64,000 bases of DNA. It comes from Cryptomeria japonica. Lineage: Eukaryota; Streptophyta; Pinopsida; Cupressales; Cupressaceae. The notes beneath the pieces were generated by a model, which saw only the letters and a list, made by a program, of their open reading frames with translations, had not been told where the DNA came from and searched no databases. Positions 23,395-35,600 of this stretch are shown piece by piece. Numbering within the stretch: position 1 is the first letter of the stretch; each line of letters begins with the position of its first letter. The position numbers and the translations under genes were made by a program. The stretch is from contig NC_081415.1 of NCBI RefSeq assembly GCF_030272615.1, positions 376,169,392-376,233,391 of the forward strand. The letters run 5' to 3'.

Positions 23395-23870
23395 TAATGA
23401 ATCTATTTTCCATTTACTCTACTTCTTTCAATCTGAAACTAATTTCTTATCAGAATTAAAACAATGAATCTTATTTTCTACAAAATCAGAAACTAAGGAT
23501 TTAAACAATGAATCTCATTCTACAAAATCTGAAACAAATTTCTTATCAAAATTTTAAACAATGAATTCCATTCTCTACAAATCTGAAACTAATTTCTTAT
23601 CAAAAATTTAAACAATGAATCTTATTTAACAATAAATCTCATTCTCTACAAAATCTAAAAACTAATTCCTTATCAAAATTTCAAACAATGAATCTCATTT
23701 AAGCCATAAATCTCATTCTTTACAAAATCTAAAACTAATTTCATATCAAGAAATTTAACAATGAATCTTATTTAAACCATGACTCTCATTTTCTACAAAA
23801 TCTAAACTAATTCTTTAACAAAATACAAATGAATTTCATACTCATAATTAATCTAATCAAATCTAATCTA
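23395..23870. repeat. Tandem repeats with CAATGAATCTCATTCTACAA unit
   Basis: About seven imperfect copies of a unit containing AACAATGAATCTCATT and AAATCTGAAACTAATTTCTT, period about 60-70 bases. Confidence 0.75.
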
Positions 23871-24412
23871 CCATAAAAATGAGATGCATGAACTAAGTTG
23901 AAGGAACCTGGATGCTTGAAGATGGTGTAGAGTCTTCCTTGATCCTCCAAATTGAAGAGAAATCCTCCCAACAAAAATCTTAGCTGCCAATGAAAGTGGA
24001 CTACAAAAGAGAATTCAACTTGCAGAAATTTCTTATGGAATAGCTAACTCTCATTTTTGAAACTTGTACCTATTTTATAAAAGAAATTTCAAATTCCCAC
24101 TACCTAATTATTAATTGGAAAAAAAGAGATTCTCTCCCAATTTGGCCTCCATGCAAATTGATTAGGCTTAGTGGGAGGAGTTACATGCAAGGAGGTGGAG
24201 AAGCCTCTAGAAGCTTCTTATTCCTCCTACAACATGTGCCTTAATTTGGGTGAGGGAAATTAAATAACAATTTAAAATATATATGCATTTTCCATGTGTG
24301 TGTGGTTTATTATTTTTATTCCCTTACAATATTCATTCAATAATTCATCCATGGAATATAGTAGAGTTTTGTAATTTAAATCAAAAAAAGATGATAAAGG
24401 AGGGTTGTGACA

Positions 24413-24735
24413 GAAACTTTACACATTGGTGATGTGTAGAAGGAACTGCTTGCATGTTATGAATCCATGGCCTTCCCAAAAGAACGTTATAAGAGAGATT
24501 CAAATCTAAAACCTGACATAATGTATTCCTTTCCAGAGGTCCAATTTTTATTGGTAACACCATAATTCCTTTAGAAGAATGCTCCTCTTCATCATAAGCC
24601 TTAATGGTTATTTTTTTCTTTGGATCTACTACATGTTTTGAATATCCGAAAGCCTTTATTAAACAATGCACAAATGTTTAAGCCAGCTCCACCATCTATG
24701 AGTACGTGTTTGACATGAGTTTTATTAATGGTGAC
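24413..24735 (-). pseudogene. Element B aspartic protease, split by insertion I
   Basis: VLIDGGAGLNIC (about 24,690) is the catalytic start, with Asp-Gly-Gly as in element A. AYDEEEHSSKGIMVLPIKIG and LLGRPWIHNMQAVPS follow. A frame change occurs just after the LIDGG segment. The remainder resumes at 20,841 on the other side of insertion I. Confidence 0.8.
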
Positions 24736-26724
24736 TTCAATATGTAAGGGAGCATTGTGAGGATGTTGCAAGGATGCATCATCATTTTTAGAAAATGATA
24801 AGCAATGAGGGGCTATAAGGTGTCCCACCATCGTTTGGAGCTGATCTACATCCAAGTCTTTTGAAAGTGATGTTTCTGTTAGAGATTTTTCTAAAATTTC
24901 CTTATGAATAGGTGAAACTTTGAGAAGTTACAAAATTGATATTTGAGCAGGTATTCTTTGCAATTGTTCCACTAAGTTATATTGTTGTGAAGTGGAGGTT
25001 GATTCATTTGTTATACCTAGAAATATGACATTTTCTTTGCTTCTCGTAATAACGTTGATTGGTTATGAAGGTGTGTTATCTTTAACAATGATGACATTTA
25101 CCACGTTAAGTGTAGTTCACTTTGTCTTTGCCTTTGTCATCTTTTGATTTAGATTGTTCACCTTTTTCATAGTTTGGAAGCAGAGTTTTGAAGGCTAGGT
25201 GTGATTTGTTTGTCTACGGCTATCCACTATGATAGTTCCATTATCGATTAAATCTTGGATAAGATGTTTCAATCTTTGATAATCATTAGTTTGGTGTCCT
25301 TTATTTTGATGGTAATTGCAAAAATGATTGTCATTCCACCAATTAGGTTTGACTTGTGGTTCATAACTTCTTATTTATGTTAAAATAATCAGTTTGTTCA
25401 CAAGAAGAGTTTTCAAAGCTGATTCCAAGGGTTCTCCAATGTTTGTGAATTTCCTGCGAGGATTGGAGAAAAAAGACTTGGATTTATTGTTTTCTTGATT
25501 GTTATTGCTTGGGATTTGACTTGATAGATTAAATATTGGTTGCTATTTTGTAGTATTACTATCGTCATTTCCTCCATTGATGACATTCCTATAATTTGAC
25601 CAAAACTTGGGTTTTTCATTATTGTTGTTGTTGTTGTCAGAATTATTGTAAACTTTTAGCTCTCTTTTCTTTACCATCGCGTCTTCTATTTTTAGACCAT
25701 TCTCAATCATCTTGGTGAAAGGAGGACATTGCATTTTTAGATGATAACTCATTTCACTAATAAGATTATCAATGAATATGTCCATCTTTTCTTGATCAGG
25801 TACATCTCTTGGATACCTATTAAACATTCGTTTCCATCACTGCAAGAAGATCGTAAAAGATTCACCATTCTTTTGTTTAACATTGCATAAATCTAGCATT
25901 GTTATCTCATTTCTTACATTGTAAGAGTATTGTGAAATAGGTCTATTCACGAGTTCTTAAAAAGATTTGATTCCAGATGGTAATGTGAAGAACCATTCCA
26001 TTGATTGTCCATTTAAACTCCTAGGGAATAGATGCATCGGGTAAGTTTGGTGATGTACAAATTTCATACTCATAGTACAAAACTCCCTAATGTGATCTTA
26101 AGGATTAGATTTTCCATGGTATTTATCATATTTAGGGATCTCACAATGCTGTGGAAATGGTATCATATTCAAACTTTTATCAAAAGGATATGGGCGGATA
26201 TCTTCCAATGAATACTTCTTGGAGCTTGTTCCATTTTGCATATCTTGTATCTGTTGTTGTATATTTTGCATTTGTTGAGTGAGATTTGACAACAGATTAT
26301 CCATATGGTTTCTCCTTGTCTCTTCGTAAGTTATTCTATCACTATGTTCTCTTCTTGTGTCATCATGTTATTTTCTTGTTTCTTCATGGCTTTCTTTATT
26401 TATATCTTTGTTATTTGGATCATCTATGTTTTAAGTATTACTTGTCTCTGCATCTTGTTTCAACCCTTCTATGTTAAATTATTGTGGCAATTTAGCTCTT
26501 GATTTTGCCAGCATCAAAATATATTTTTCTTTTTGTTTTGCTAATGATTTTTCCATTAGTCTATCGAATTTGAAATCTTTCTCAAGGTCTCTAATGGTGT
26601 TATTGACTTCTTCTTCATCAATAACCGTATACCTAAAAGTGTGGAACATTGAATTATCTTCTTCTTCCATTTGTTTGTGTTGTTTTTTGAGTTGTTCATA
26701 TTGAGCTCTAGTCCAAATTGGCAT
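24736..26724 (-). pseudogene. Element B gag, broken
   Basis: The likely start is the ATG at 26,724 (MPIWTRAQYEQLKKQ), the same opening as element C's gag (MPIQTR). A charged helix region follows, then CEIPKYDKYHGKSNP, the capsid part with FNRYPRDVPDQEKMDIFIDN, and a knuckle-like CNYHQNKGHQTNDY whose last Cys reads Tyr. The C-terminal segment is LVEQLQRIPAQISI. Numerous stops and frame changes (near 26,300, 26,100, 25,830 and 25,400). Confidence 0.8.
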
Positions 26725-26769
26725 GTGATTGTTCCAAAAAAATTGAAGTTTTCTAAAGACAACTCAATA

Positions 26770-28943
26770 GGTGATTATTGGTTTAGGAAGGTATGCTTTG
26801 TTTATTTTACCAATATTGTTTATTCATTGTGATAAAGCATCTCTTTGTTGAAAAGAACATCCTTGCAAAATTTATCCATCAAATTCAGTCCCACAACCAT
26901 GTAAATAGTGATGAAAATGATGTAGGAGTGTCCTATGTTTCAATAAGATCTTGTGATTGATATACAAGAATCTTATCCTTTTCTGAGTAGCTTTATAACT
27001 AGGTTTTATTTTCTTAAGGTGATACTTAAAAGTCATATAAGCATATCATAGTTTACAAGTTTCCTTGATTCCAATGTGAGCACAATTCTGATATTGATAT
27101 AACCTAGTTTCAAAATAGGAAAGATATATCCAAGGTAATGAACACAAGGTGGATTGATCAAGTTTCGTGATAGAGGATTTGATATATCCTAATGTGAAAC
27201 TAACAATGATGTTGATTTTTTGCACTTAAGATGTTTGAATAAATAGCTTGTTGAATGTTTTATGCTTATGGAAACCTTTTTGGAAATAACATGTTGCATT
27301 GGTGACCCAGTTATCGAATTAGTTTGAAAATGTGTGAGAGTTTAAAGACAATTCTACTCAAGAAGTGTTTTGATACTGATTTTGAAATTTTGGTTTGATA
27401 TACTTTGTTTCAGATGTGAAAAAGCCTTTGTGCTAACGTTTTTGGTCAAAAGTGCTAACTTATGAAATAAAAGCTCTATTTTGTTGCTTGAAAGTGCTAC
27501 TCTGACTATGTTTCAAGGATTCTTTTCAAACTTTCCAGCAAGTTGTTGGATTTTTGCTCATTTTTAGATGATGACTTTCTTAATGTTTTGACCATTCTCA
27601 GCATGTTATAGACATAGAAGACACAATGTTTGAAAAAAAAATGCACAAACAAGTACAAATCTTATGGTAGGCTGAGACAATAATTGTTGAATCTCACATG
27701 GGGTTTCCCCTGAGGCTACGTTATTCAAAGCGGATATTTAGATTCTTGTCGCTATTGGCTCCACCCTCGACATTCACTTCTCTAAGGTAACCAAGCACTA
27801 GTTTCCATGAAAAATCCCCATAGAAAACTTTATATCTATACTAAGAACCATATGTGTGTGAGCCGCTTCAAAGGTCCGACCTCTTGCACCAACAATTAGA
27901 AGGATTTTGGCAACTAGTACAAGTGGTTTTTAGTAAAGGCTTTCAGTCATGTGGCCATACATGTGACACTTTCAGCTCTGTAAATATAGAAGGTTCCCAG
28001 CCTATAAAGGTTACACTCCACAGGGCTTATGGGGAAACATAGTGTCGGTATGAACTTATCAACACATGTTTCTTGTGACTTTCATCACAAACACAATTTA
28101 TTTAGAGTGGATCGGAAGGACTTGGTATTAGCCCTTTTCCAATTTGGGTTGTTCCCCTCTCACTGGCCCCCTCAAGGGCACAACTCAGGAAGGCATGCCC
28201 TCCAAAGGTTACACATAAAAGAAAGTAGGTCTAGTTTTCTGATCACCATATGAGGTTGAGAGAATACTTACCTACTACTTCATCAAGCATGGAAAACACA
28301 AGTTTATTTTAGCCTCCTAAAGTCTATGTGCAACTACTTTAAAGAAGTCACTCAAAATGCAAGTTGCATGCTGTCAATTTATCCTCTTAGTTAAGCTAAA
28401 TGAACAAGATTTGATGTGTTACTTTCCAAAATAAAACTCTTTAATTAACTATGTGAGGAAATGTATGAAATTTTCTTAAAAAAACCCTGCACATAGATAT
28501 GTTAGTAGTTTGAAATATTTAAGTTCTTGGACATTCGGACCTACAGGAAAATTTTGTTAGTTGCAAATAAAAGCATTGTCCTAACAAATGCGTTGTCTTT
28601 CACCTCAAAAGCACTAACCTAGAGGACAAAAGCGTGAACCTGCAATACAAAAGCGCTGCTCTGCGGACTAAGAAGTGAGAAATCACTGACAAAATCGCTA
28701 ACCAAAATGACACATGCGGTAACCTGTAAGACAAAAGCGTTGCTTTGAGGATTAAATGCATTGATTTACAGACAGAAACGCTAACCTAAATGCCAAATGC
28801 GCTAACCTACAAGACAAAAGTGCTAGCCTATTAAATAAAAGTGTTGTCAGAACTCACATAGGAATTAATCTAGATTACAAATGCATTAAATTTGTTTTTG
28901 CGAGTACTAGACAATATATTAGAAAGATATATGTGAGGCTCCT
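26770..28943 (-). other. Element B leader (between primer site and gag)
   Basis: About 2.2 kb without a supported ORF. It holds the block 27,670-27,920, which recurs in reverse complement at 51,895-52,215. The block 28,100-28,250 resembles element C's leader at 57,140-57,250. Two groups of CAAAAGCGCTAAC-like words sit at 27,420-27,500 and 28,570-28,880. Long leaders are typical of the Tat/Ogre lineage. Confidence 0.65.
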
Positions 28944-28961
28944 GCCCCACGATGGGCGCCA
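28944..28961 (-). other. Element B primer binding site (tRNA-Lys type)
   Basis: On the minus strand this reads TGGCGCCCATCGTGGGGC, complementary (one mismatch) to the 3' end of plant tRNA-Lys including CCA. It lies three bases after the 5' LTR. Confidence 0.8.
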
Positions 28962-28964
28962 AAA

Positions 28965-30100
28965 TCTGTCCACTTGAATTTCATCATCAGAATACTACCT
29001 GCAACATGTTAGTTTCACAAAATGCAAAGGAAATGCTACAGGAAATTCAAACTCAACCAATGAAACTACATGAAATTGATATAAAATAAAAATACTATTA
29101 TTACCTTCATGATTTAAGTCTCAATGTGTCCTAACTTCCCTATTCCTAGTTGCAGATGATGTTCTCTCAAACAAGCACTGATAGCTTCCAAGATGGCATA
29201 TGAAGAATGGACTGATAATTGATAGTTAACTGATACTATGATATGCAATACTAAATGATTATGCTAAATTGCTTCAAGATTAAAACTCACGGATGCATAA
29301 GTTTTCACAAATTGTTAACTTGAAAACTCACTTGAAGACTAACTTGAAGACTAACTCTTTCTCAACTCAAACTCCCACATTTATAGACTTTGAGAGGATA
29401 AGATGACGTGGCCTAGATCAATGGTCATGATCAGATCTGTAGATTTGGATGGTTGTGAGAAAAGGTGAAGGTTGAGAGAAAGGGGGAAGGAGAAGACAAG
29501 TGTCACTCATCTCACCTTGACTTGGTTGTTGACTGAGGGAATCTAGGGATGGTTGGAGAAGATTTAGGCATGAGAGGACAAGTGGACTCAAGTCCTTCCT
29601 AAGATGTAGGGATGTTGGAGAGAATATAGAAGAAGGTTAAGAAATATGTGTACGTACACAATATTTAATTTATTTTGTAAGTTGAAGATAAGTGGCTAAT
29701 AAATGTTTATTTATTTTAAATTTTGTTGAATTAATTTAGCCACATGATGGATGAGTTGGCAAAGGAAAGATGAAGTGGAGATGGAAGGATGAGTTGGAAA
29801 AGGAGTTATATAATTTTAAGAAATCATTTAATATTTGAGACTATAGTATAGAAGAATAATCATTAAATATTAGATATTTAATTGATTAAAGGAATAATTA
29901 AATATTAGATATTTAATTAGTTGATTAGAGGAAAATGATAAATGAATTAATTAATAAAATATTTCAATTAAATTAATAAATAGAAGGACATGAAAATAAA
30001 TAAATTAATCTTTTCAAATTAATTATTTAATAGAAGAATAATTATTAAATAAATGTAAAATATTTATTTAATCGCTCATAGCCAATTTTATGTGTATATA
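28965..30100 (-). mobile_element. Element B 5' LTR
   Basis: 1,136 bases matching the 3' LTR at 9,423-10,446 outside the replaced block. The terminal TG and CA are each altered by one base here (TC on the left of the plus strand, TATA at the right). It is flanked by the GGTTT duplication at 30,101-30,105 and followed in sense by the tRNA-Lys primer site. Confidence 0.85.
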
Positions 30101-30514
30101 GGTTTTAATGTTATAATCAATAGGAAGTTTAACACTTCATTTTGCTAGCTCTAGAAAATGCCCTTCTTTTTCTCTAGACATGATGATTTTCATCATTTTT
30201 TGGAAATCTTTATCATTTTGACAGCTATTTATAACAACTTTTATAGGTTCGGAAGCTTTAGACTCGCTAGATGAGGAATCACTATCATTAGCATGGGTAC
30301 TGATATTGTCATAAGTATTGTGTTTAGCAGCTTTTCTTTCTTGTCTTTCTCCAGACATGGTGGGAGATAAGGGTTGATAAAAAATTTGTATATTTGATGA
30401 TGAAGGTTTGTTAGATATTCGTTCTTCTACAAAGAATGGATTAGTCTATAATGAAAAGGATTGTCCTTTACCTTTGGCAACTTTCTTATGAGAACTTTTG
30501 GTTTGAATAGGAAT
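30101..30514 (-). pseudogene. Element A gag N-terminus, separated by element B
   Basis: The open fragment 30,358-30,137 has a Ser/Asp-rich segment (NDSDSSSSESKASEP) and DKDFQKMMKIIMSREKEGHF, both nearly the same in element C at 58,900-59,050. By comparison with C, whose gag starts ATGCCTATTCAAACC at 58,681, the start codon here has become ATT (30,512-30,514). The frame runs to 30,101 and resumes at 9,417. Confidence 0.8.
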
Positions 30515-32543
30515 TTATAACTAATGTAACCGAGAGCTAAAAGTGATGCAAATGTCAAGATCAAATTGAAGCTAGTTGTTCATTTGATGTAGTGATTTGA
30601 GAGCAGTGACTAAGACTTAGTCTGGTTTCAGGAATGATCTATCTTGTATAAGATGTGATCTAAGTAACTTAGGTTGATTTGAGAGAAGTGACTAAGACTT
30701 AGTCTGATTTCAGGAATGATCTATCCTGTATAAGACGTGTTCTACGTAACTTAAGTTTGATAAGTAGTTGATTGAACTAGCTAAAAGATGATCAACAAAA
30801 TCGTGCAACACACTGGCAGGGGTACACTATCAAGATTATTTATGCTCAGGATTGTGATGACCAGATTTACGCTCGCTATAGACTAATTAGGTAAGTATGA
30901 CAGTTCTAGAAACGTGTGCAAACAGACAAGTTTCTGGACTGACAAAATCAAAAATTTGTACGATAAAGTATTCAGACCCAAAGGATAATTTAGCAAGTCC
31001 CAGACGACATAGGCAATTTCTCATACGAGTTGTTGCCTATACTCGCACGACAATTCAGTGTTCTCTAGAAGAAAATCTAATGAGGATTATGTTTATTCGT
31101 ATGATAGTGTTTCGAAGGTTAGACGATAATTCTCTAGGACTAGAACAACAATTCTCAGGACCAAAATGACAATTTTGACAAGACCGGATGACAAATTGAC
31201 AGGACCAATTCAAACTCATATGACAAGAGGTGTATAGCCAGATGATAATTCAGTAGACTCTACAATAGAGGACTGGATAGATACGAGATTCTGACACGGA
31301 CAAAGTTTTGATCACTGAGTTTTTCAACATTTTTGATTGTTTTCTCCAGTTTCAGTATTTCAATTTCAGTTTTAGGGATGAAAACATAGTAAACACGCAA
31401 GATGTATAATGACTTCAAGCACAACACGCTAACCCTACGAAAGTTGGCTTAGAAGAAAATTTGTGCTTTTAGACTCAGGTACACACCCAATAGCTAATCA
31501 TAATACAGCCACTGAGTCTCAAGCAATGGATTCTTAACGTCGTATTAGCCGACTCCAAATGCTAATGGGGGCATGAAATTGCAAGTATCTTGGAAGAGTT
31601 ACTATCTCTCTTGCACAAAGATTATCTCCCTTTTAGAGGTGAATCAGGTAGCCTCTATCTTAAAGTTCTTAGTAAGGAATTTTGTTTGAAATTACCCCTT
31701 GAAGTCACGCAAGCTTGATTGAGGCCTATAGCCCGACAAGGTATGAAAACAAGTTGTAGTCATGTAAATGTGGTTGAGACTGTGAGGCCCTAAAAATGCC
31801 CGATATGAGAGATCACAAAGAGAAAACTCAAATAATCCCGTCCTCTAAGACTTTAATCACCAAAGGCCTATTTATTATAGTGAGTTGGAATGCTCAGGTC
31901 TAGCTGTACTCACTTGGGTCGTTCTCACAAGGTGATTACTTTTTCCCACTATGATAGGCCCACTAAAAGTACACAAATATCAAAACTTAGAAAAATCTTC
32001 GAGGGTCTGGATTTTTTATTGTTTGTGCAGACAAGAGCATACTCTCCTACCTCTTAGATTTTTCTTAAAACACAAAAGACAAATTTTTTCATTAACGAAA
32101 TAGCAATTTAAGTGCCTAAAAATAAATTTAAAGAATACATGATATTCACTTGAATCTCCTCAAGCAACTTGCAAAAACAATGAATCAGTAGTCATATTGT
32201 TTTTGTGCGACAGACGTGTTCTTCAACAAACATTCTATAAAAAAACTAGTTAGGTTGTAAAAATCTCTAAGGTAGACAAAAAACAAGCCAGGGTTAGCAT
32301 TAGTACCATAAAAACTCAATAAGAAAAAACCCTAAAAATGCAGTCTGTTGTAATACAAGAAACCATAAAATCGTATGATAATTCTCACCCAGTCGTACAA
32401 TAATTCATGATGGACTGTACGAGACCTGCAGATTGTCGTTCAGGCCTCTGTGAAAACTCGTACGAGTTTTTGCAGTAAATGTATGGAAAAAATCCAAAAA
32501 ATAAAAATAAGTTGATATGTGAGGCCGAAAATTGTAGTCTTCT
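30515..32543 (-). other. Element A leader
   Basis: About 2 kb with no supported ORF. It aligns in blocks with element C's leader (56,558-58,680). It includes an 82-base tandem duplication (30,596-30,760) and words built on CGTACGA and TCGTCTGG that recur at irregular spacing. Confidence 0.65.
30596..30760. repeat. 82-bp tandem duplication in A leader
   Basis: Two copies, 30,596-30,677 and 30,678-30,760, each with AGTGACTAAGACTTAGTCTG and GGAATGATCTATC. Element C has the same duplication at 58,434-58,597. Confidence 0.8.
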
Positions 32544-32561
32544 GCCCCACGGTGGGCACCA
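32544..32561 (-). other. Element A primer binding site (tRNA-Lys type)
   Basis: Minus strand reads TGGTGCCCACCGTGGGGC, one mismatch from the complement of the plant tRNA-Lys 3' end. It lies four bases from the LTR end. Confidence 0.8.
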
Positions 32562-32659
32562 AAAATGTGTTTCTGAAAAGTGGATAAAATCTGCAAGCTT
32601 CTAAAAGATGCAAGTATTAAATTTATCTCCAATTTGTCTAAGAAATACCAGTTCCTACA

Positions 32660-35600
32660 TGTAATGCCTTGCCAGGAAACCCCAAAGGGATTAAGCCATA
32701 ACATAAGAATGGAGTGCAATAATTTTTTTTTTAAGGATAAACACAACATTAAGATACAACGAGATATCAAAATTCAGATTACATAGCAGAAGACATCAAC
32801 TAACACCTACAAAGTTTCCCAACGTGATTACTTAATTACACATTTAACTTAACTCATACTAATAAATCCAATACGTTGATTATCTTAAAAATGAGGTAAC
32901 TCTTAAACAAGGATAATTTCTTTTAGAGTTGACAAAGATATAAACCACATGCTAATGTTTATCCATTATGATTCATTCATACCTTACACTCAATCTTTTC
33001 ATTAAAATTTAAGCCATGCATCTAATTTAATAACACACTTTAATTTCATCATAAACTTATGAGATCTTTCCATGTATACTTAATTTCCTTCACAACAACT
33101 GAATAGATTCCATTACTCTAAGTTACATTCTTTCATGATACAATTTACTGCATTTTAAAAGATGATTGCATACATGCATCTAAGATTAATTCCATCTTAT
33201 CCACTTATACATTCTATCAAAATGTCGATTCATACATGCTAACACTAAACATGAAACATAAGAATAAAAGCATCACATAACACCAAGATGATCTCGGAGT
33301 TCACCCCTAAAGGGCTACATCTTCGGGTCTACTCAACTGCAAGACCCCTCTGATAATTAATAAAATTCTTAATACATAAGGTTCTCATTATTTACAATCT
33401 TGTCATCAAGGCGAAACATAACCAATATACAAACGACCACATCGGTCAATAAATACATAAATGATCCTTGAAAAGGAAAGGATCCAGCTGAACATAATCG
33501 AAGCTAATACAAGGGTCCACTGGAGCATTCACAAACTAAGTCATCGTAACCCTAGGTATAACATAAAACCGATACTCACAAGGGCATAGACAATAGGACG
33601 ACCCACAAATGTGCTCCTATCAGGACAATACAACAACACACTAGCATATGTAGGGACAAGTGTCATCACACAAACTAGTATGGTTACCATGGCAGGTCTT
33701 CATAGGTTCCGGCCCCATACACTAGGTTACCCTGGCAACCTAATCTGAACCTTCGGCCCATCCAAGCCTCATGTGGACCCACACATCGTTTCATGAAGAC
33801 AAGGATGATGGTTTTCCATTTCAGGCCTTCTCACAGCATGTAGAGTCTATGTTAGTACTCATCCCATGTGTGAGGCACAATTATCTTACTTAGAGATTAA
33901 CATTCTAATCTACAGTTAGATTATCACTTATTAGACTCACTTTCAATGGGTTACCCAACAGCCACTTTAGGTGCGGCCCCCAATCGAAAGCCACTTTCCC
34001 ATACGACACTAGACTATACTCAGACGAACTCAAAACCAAGACTTACACATGGTCAGACGAATGAAGTTCAAAATGAAGAAATCCACCATTTGGTCAAACA
34101 TGACTTCATAAGAGGTGCACTGACAAACGATACTCTAACTAGAGACCTGACCGACTAAGGTCAACCATGAAACATCATTCAACACCCACATAAAGGATAT
34201 GACCAATACAACACTACAACAAAATAACAGTCAACTCAAGACCGAGGACAGAAATAGGTACCCCAAATCAAACCATACGATAGGGTCCAATCAACAAATC
34301 AAGCCTTGCCATTACATAAGTAAAAGCGAATATAGAAATTAAACTCCCATAGGCAATAACCAGCAGATACAATCTTTTTCTGAATTGATTTAAACATTAA
34401 ATGTCGATCAAGTTTTCTACATGATCTAAGTTTTCTAAAATACACTAATAGGAAAACATCATTGCAAGGTGAATACAATACCACAATTTGCAATAGTACC
34501 ATTGTCTATTTCTCAAATGGAGGAAAAATATAATTAGACCATTTATTTTACTAATTGAGAATATCAGTAACTTAACAATTTTTCCAAATGATACTTAATT
34601 CAATTTCCAAAAGCATATCATTTAAATTCATAATGTCCAATGATAAAATATTCATTTCTAACATTTCCAGATGGCCTATAACATTAAAATTTTCAAATAA
34701 TATATACTCCCAAATAATGTATATTTTATCTCAAAAATTTTCCAGTATAAATAATATTCTATCTTTTTCCAAAAAGATGCTCCCCTAATATTATAGGTCC
34801 AAAAGGATTAAATATTAATTCATATATATTTATAAGCCCATGGTTAATAAAATATACACAATTAATAATTAATATTGCATAATAATCTAATTAAATATTA
34901 ATTAATATATATATATATATATATTAATTTTCATTAATAAAATATATATTATTAATAATTTAATGAAGCACAACTCTCAAATTAAATATTAATTAATATA
35001 TATATTTATTCTCATTAATAAATATATATTAATAATAATTAATAAATAATTTAAAAAAACTTAATAAAAAAAAACTTTTTAAATAATAAATTTATTTATT
35101 TATTTAACTAAAAAAAAATAATAAAAAGAAAAATACAAAAAAACAAAGGGGGCGATGAGGGCGGCTGGGCCCACCTCCCTTACACGGGGGTTGGGTGGCC
35201 CAAACCCTAGCCATGGGCGACCCTAACCGCGGGCAACGCCACCACGGGGGATGCAGGTCTCGCGACACCTACGCGACCACCGCGGGGGTCGCAGTGAGCT
35301 GCGGCCACCGCCGACTGCGCCCTGCGCAGGGGGAGGAGGCGCGGGTAGAGCTTCGCTCCCCACCCTCCAACCCCAAACAATACATTTTATATATTTTTTT
35401 TAACATTCAAAGCGATTTTTAAACAAAACAAATCGATTTTATATATATAATTTCGATTTAAATATATTTTTCTTTTCAAAAAGACAAACCCCATTTCTTT
35501 TTTTTTTCTTTTTTTAACAGTCTCATAATGAGACTTAAAATAAAAATTTCCAGCAAGAAGAGGTTTTCTAAGATTGAAAGAATTTGTGGAAATACCATCC

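Larger units (their letters stand above)
20842..24412. mobile_element. Insertion I: 3.6-kb TG..CA unit, probable solo LTR
   Basis: It starts TGTAATAACCC and ends GGTTGTGACA, so the ends are short inverted repeats (TGTAATAACCC against TGTCACAACCC). It is flanked by GAAAC at 20,837-20,841 and 24,413-24,417 and splits the protease-linker region of element B. No coding domain is visible. One copy without internal genes suggests a solo LTR from an element with very long LTRs, or a large non-autonomous (LARD-like) element. It contains four repeat blocks and a GC-rich island, listed separately. Confidence 0.75.

Noticed and set aside
28944..28961. tRNA-Lys gene fragments at the GCCCCACGGTGGGC-like sites
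   Set aside because: Only 18 bases match, each directly beside an LTR end, so they are primer binding sites and not tRNA genes.
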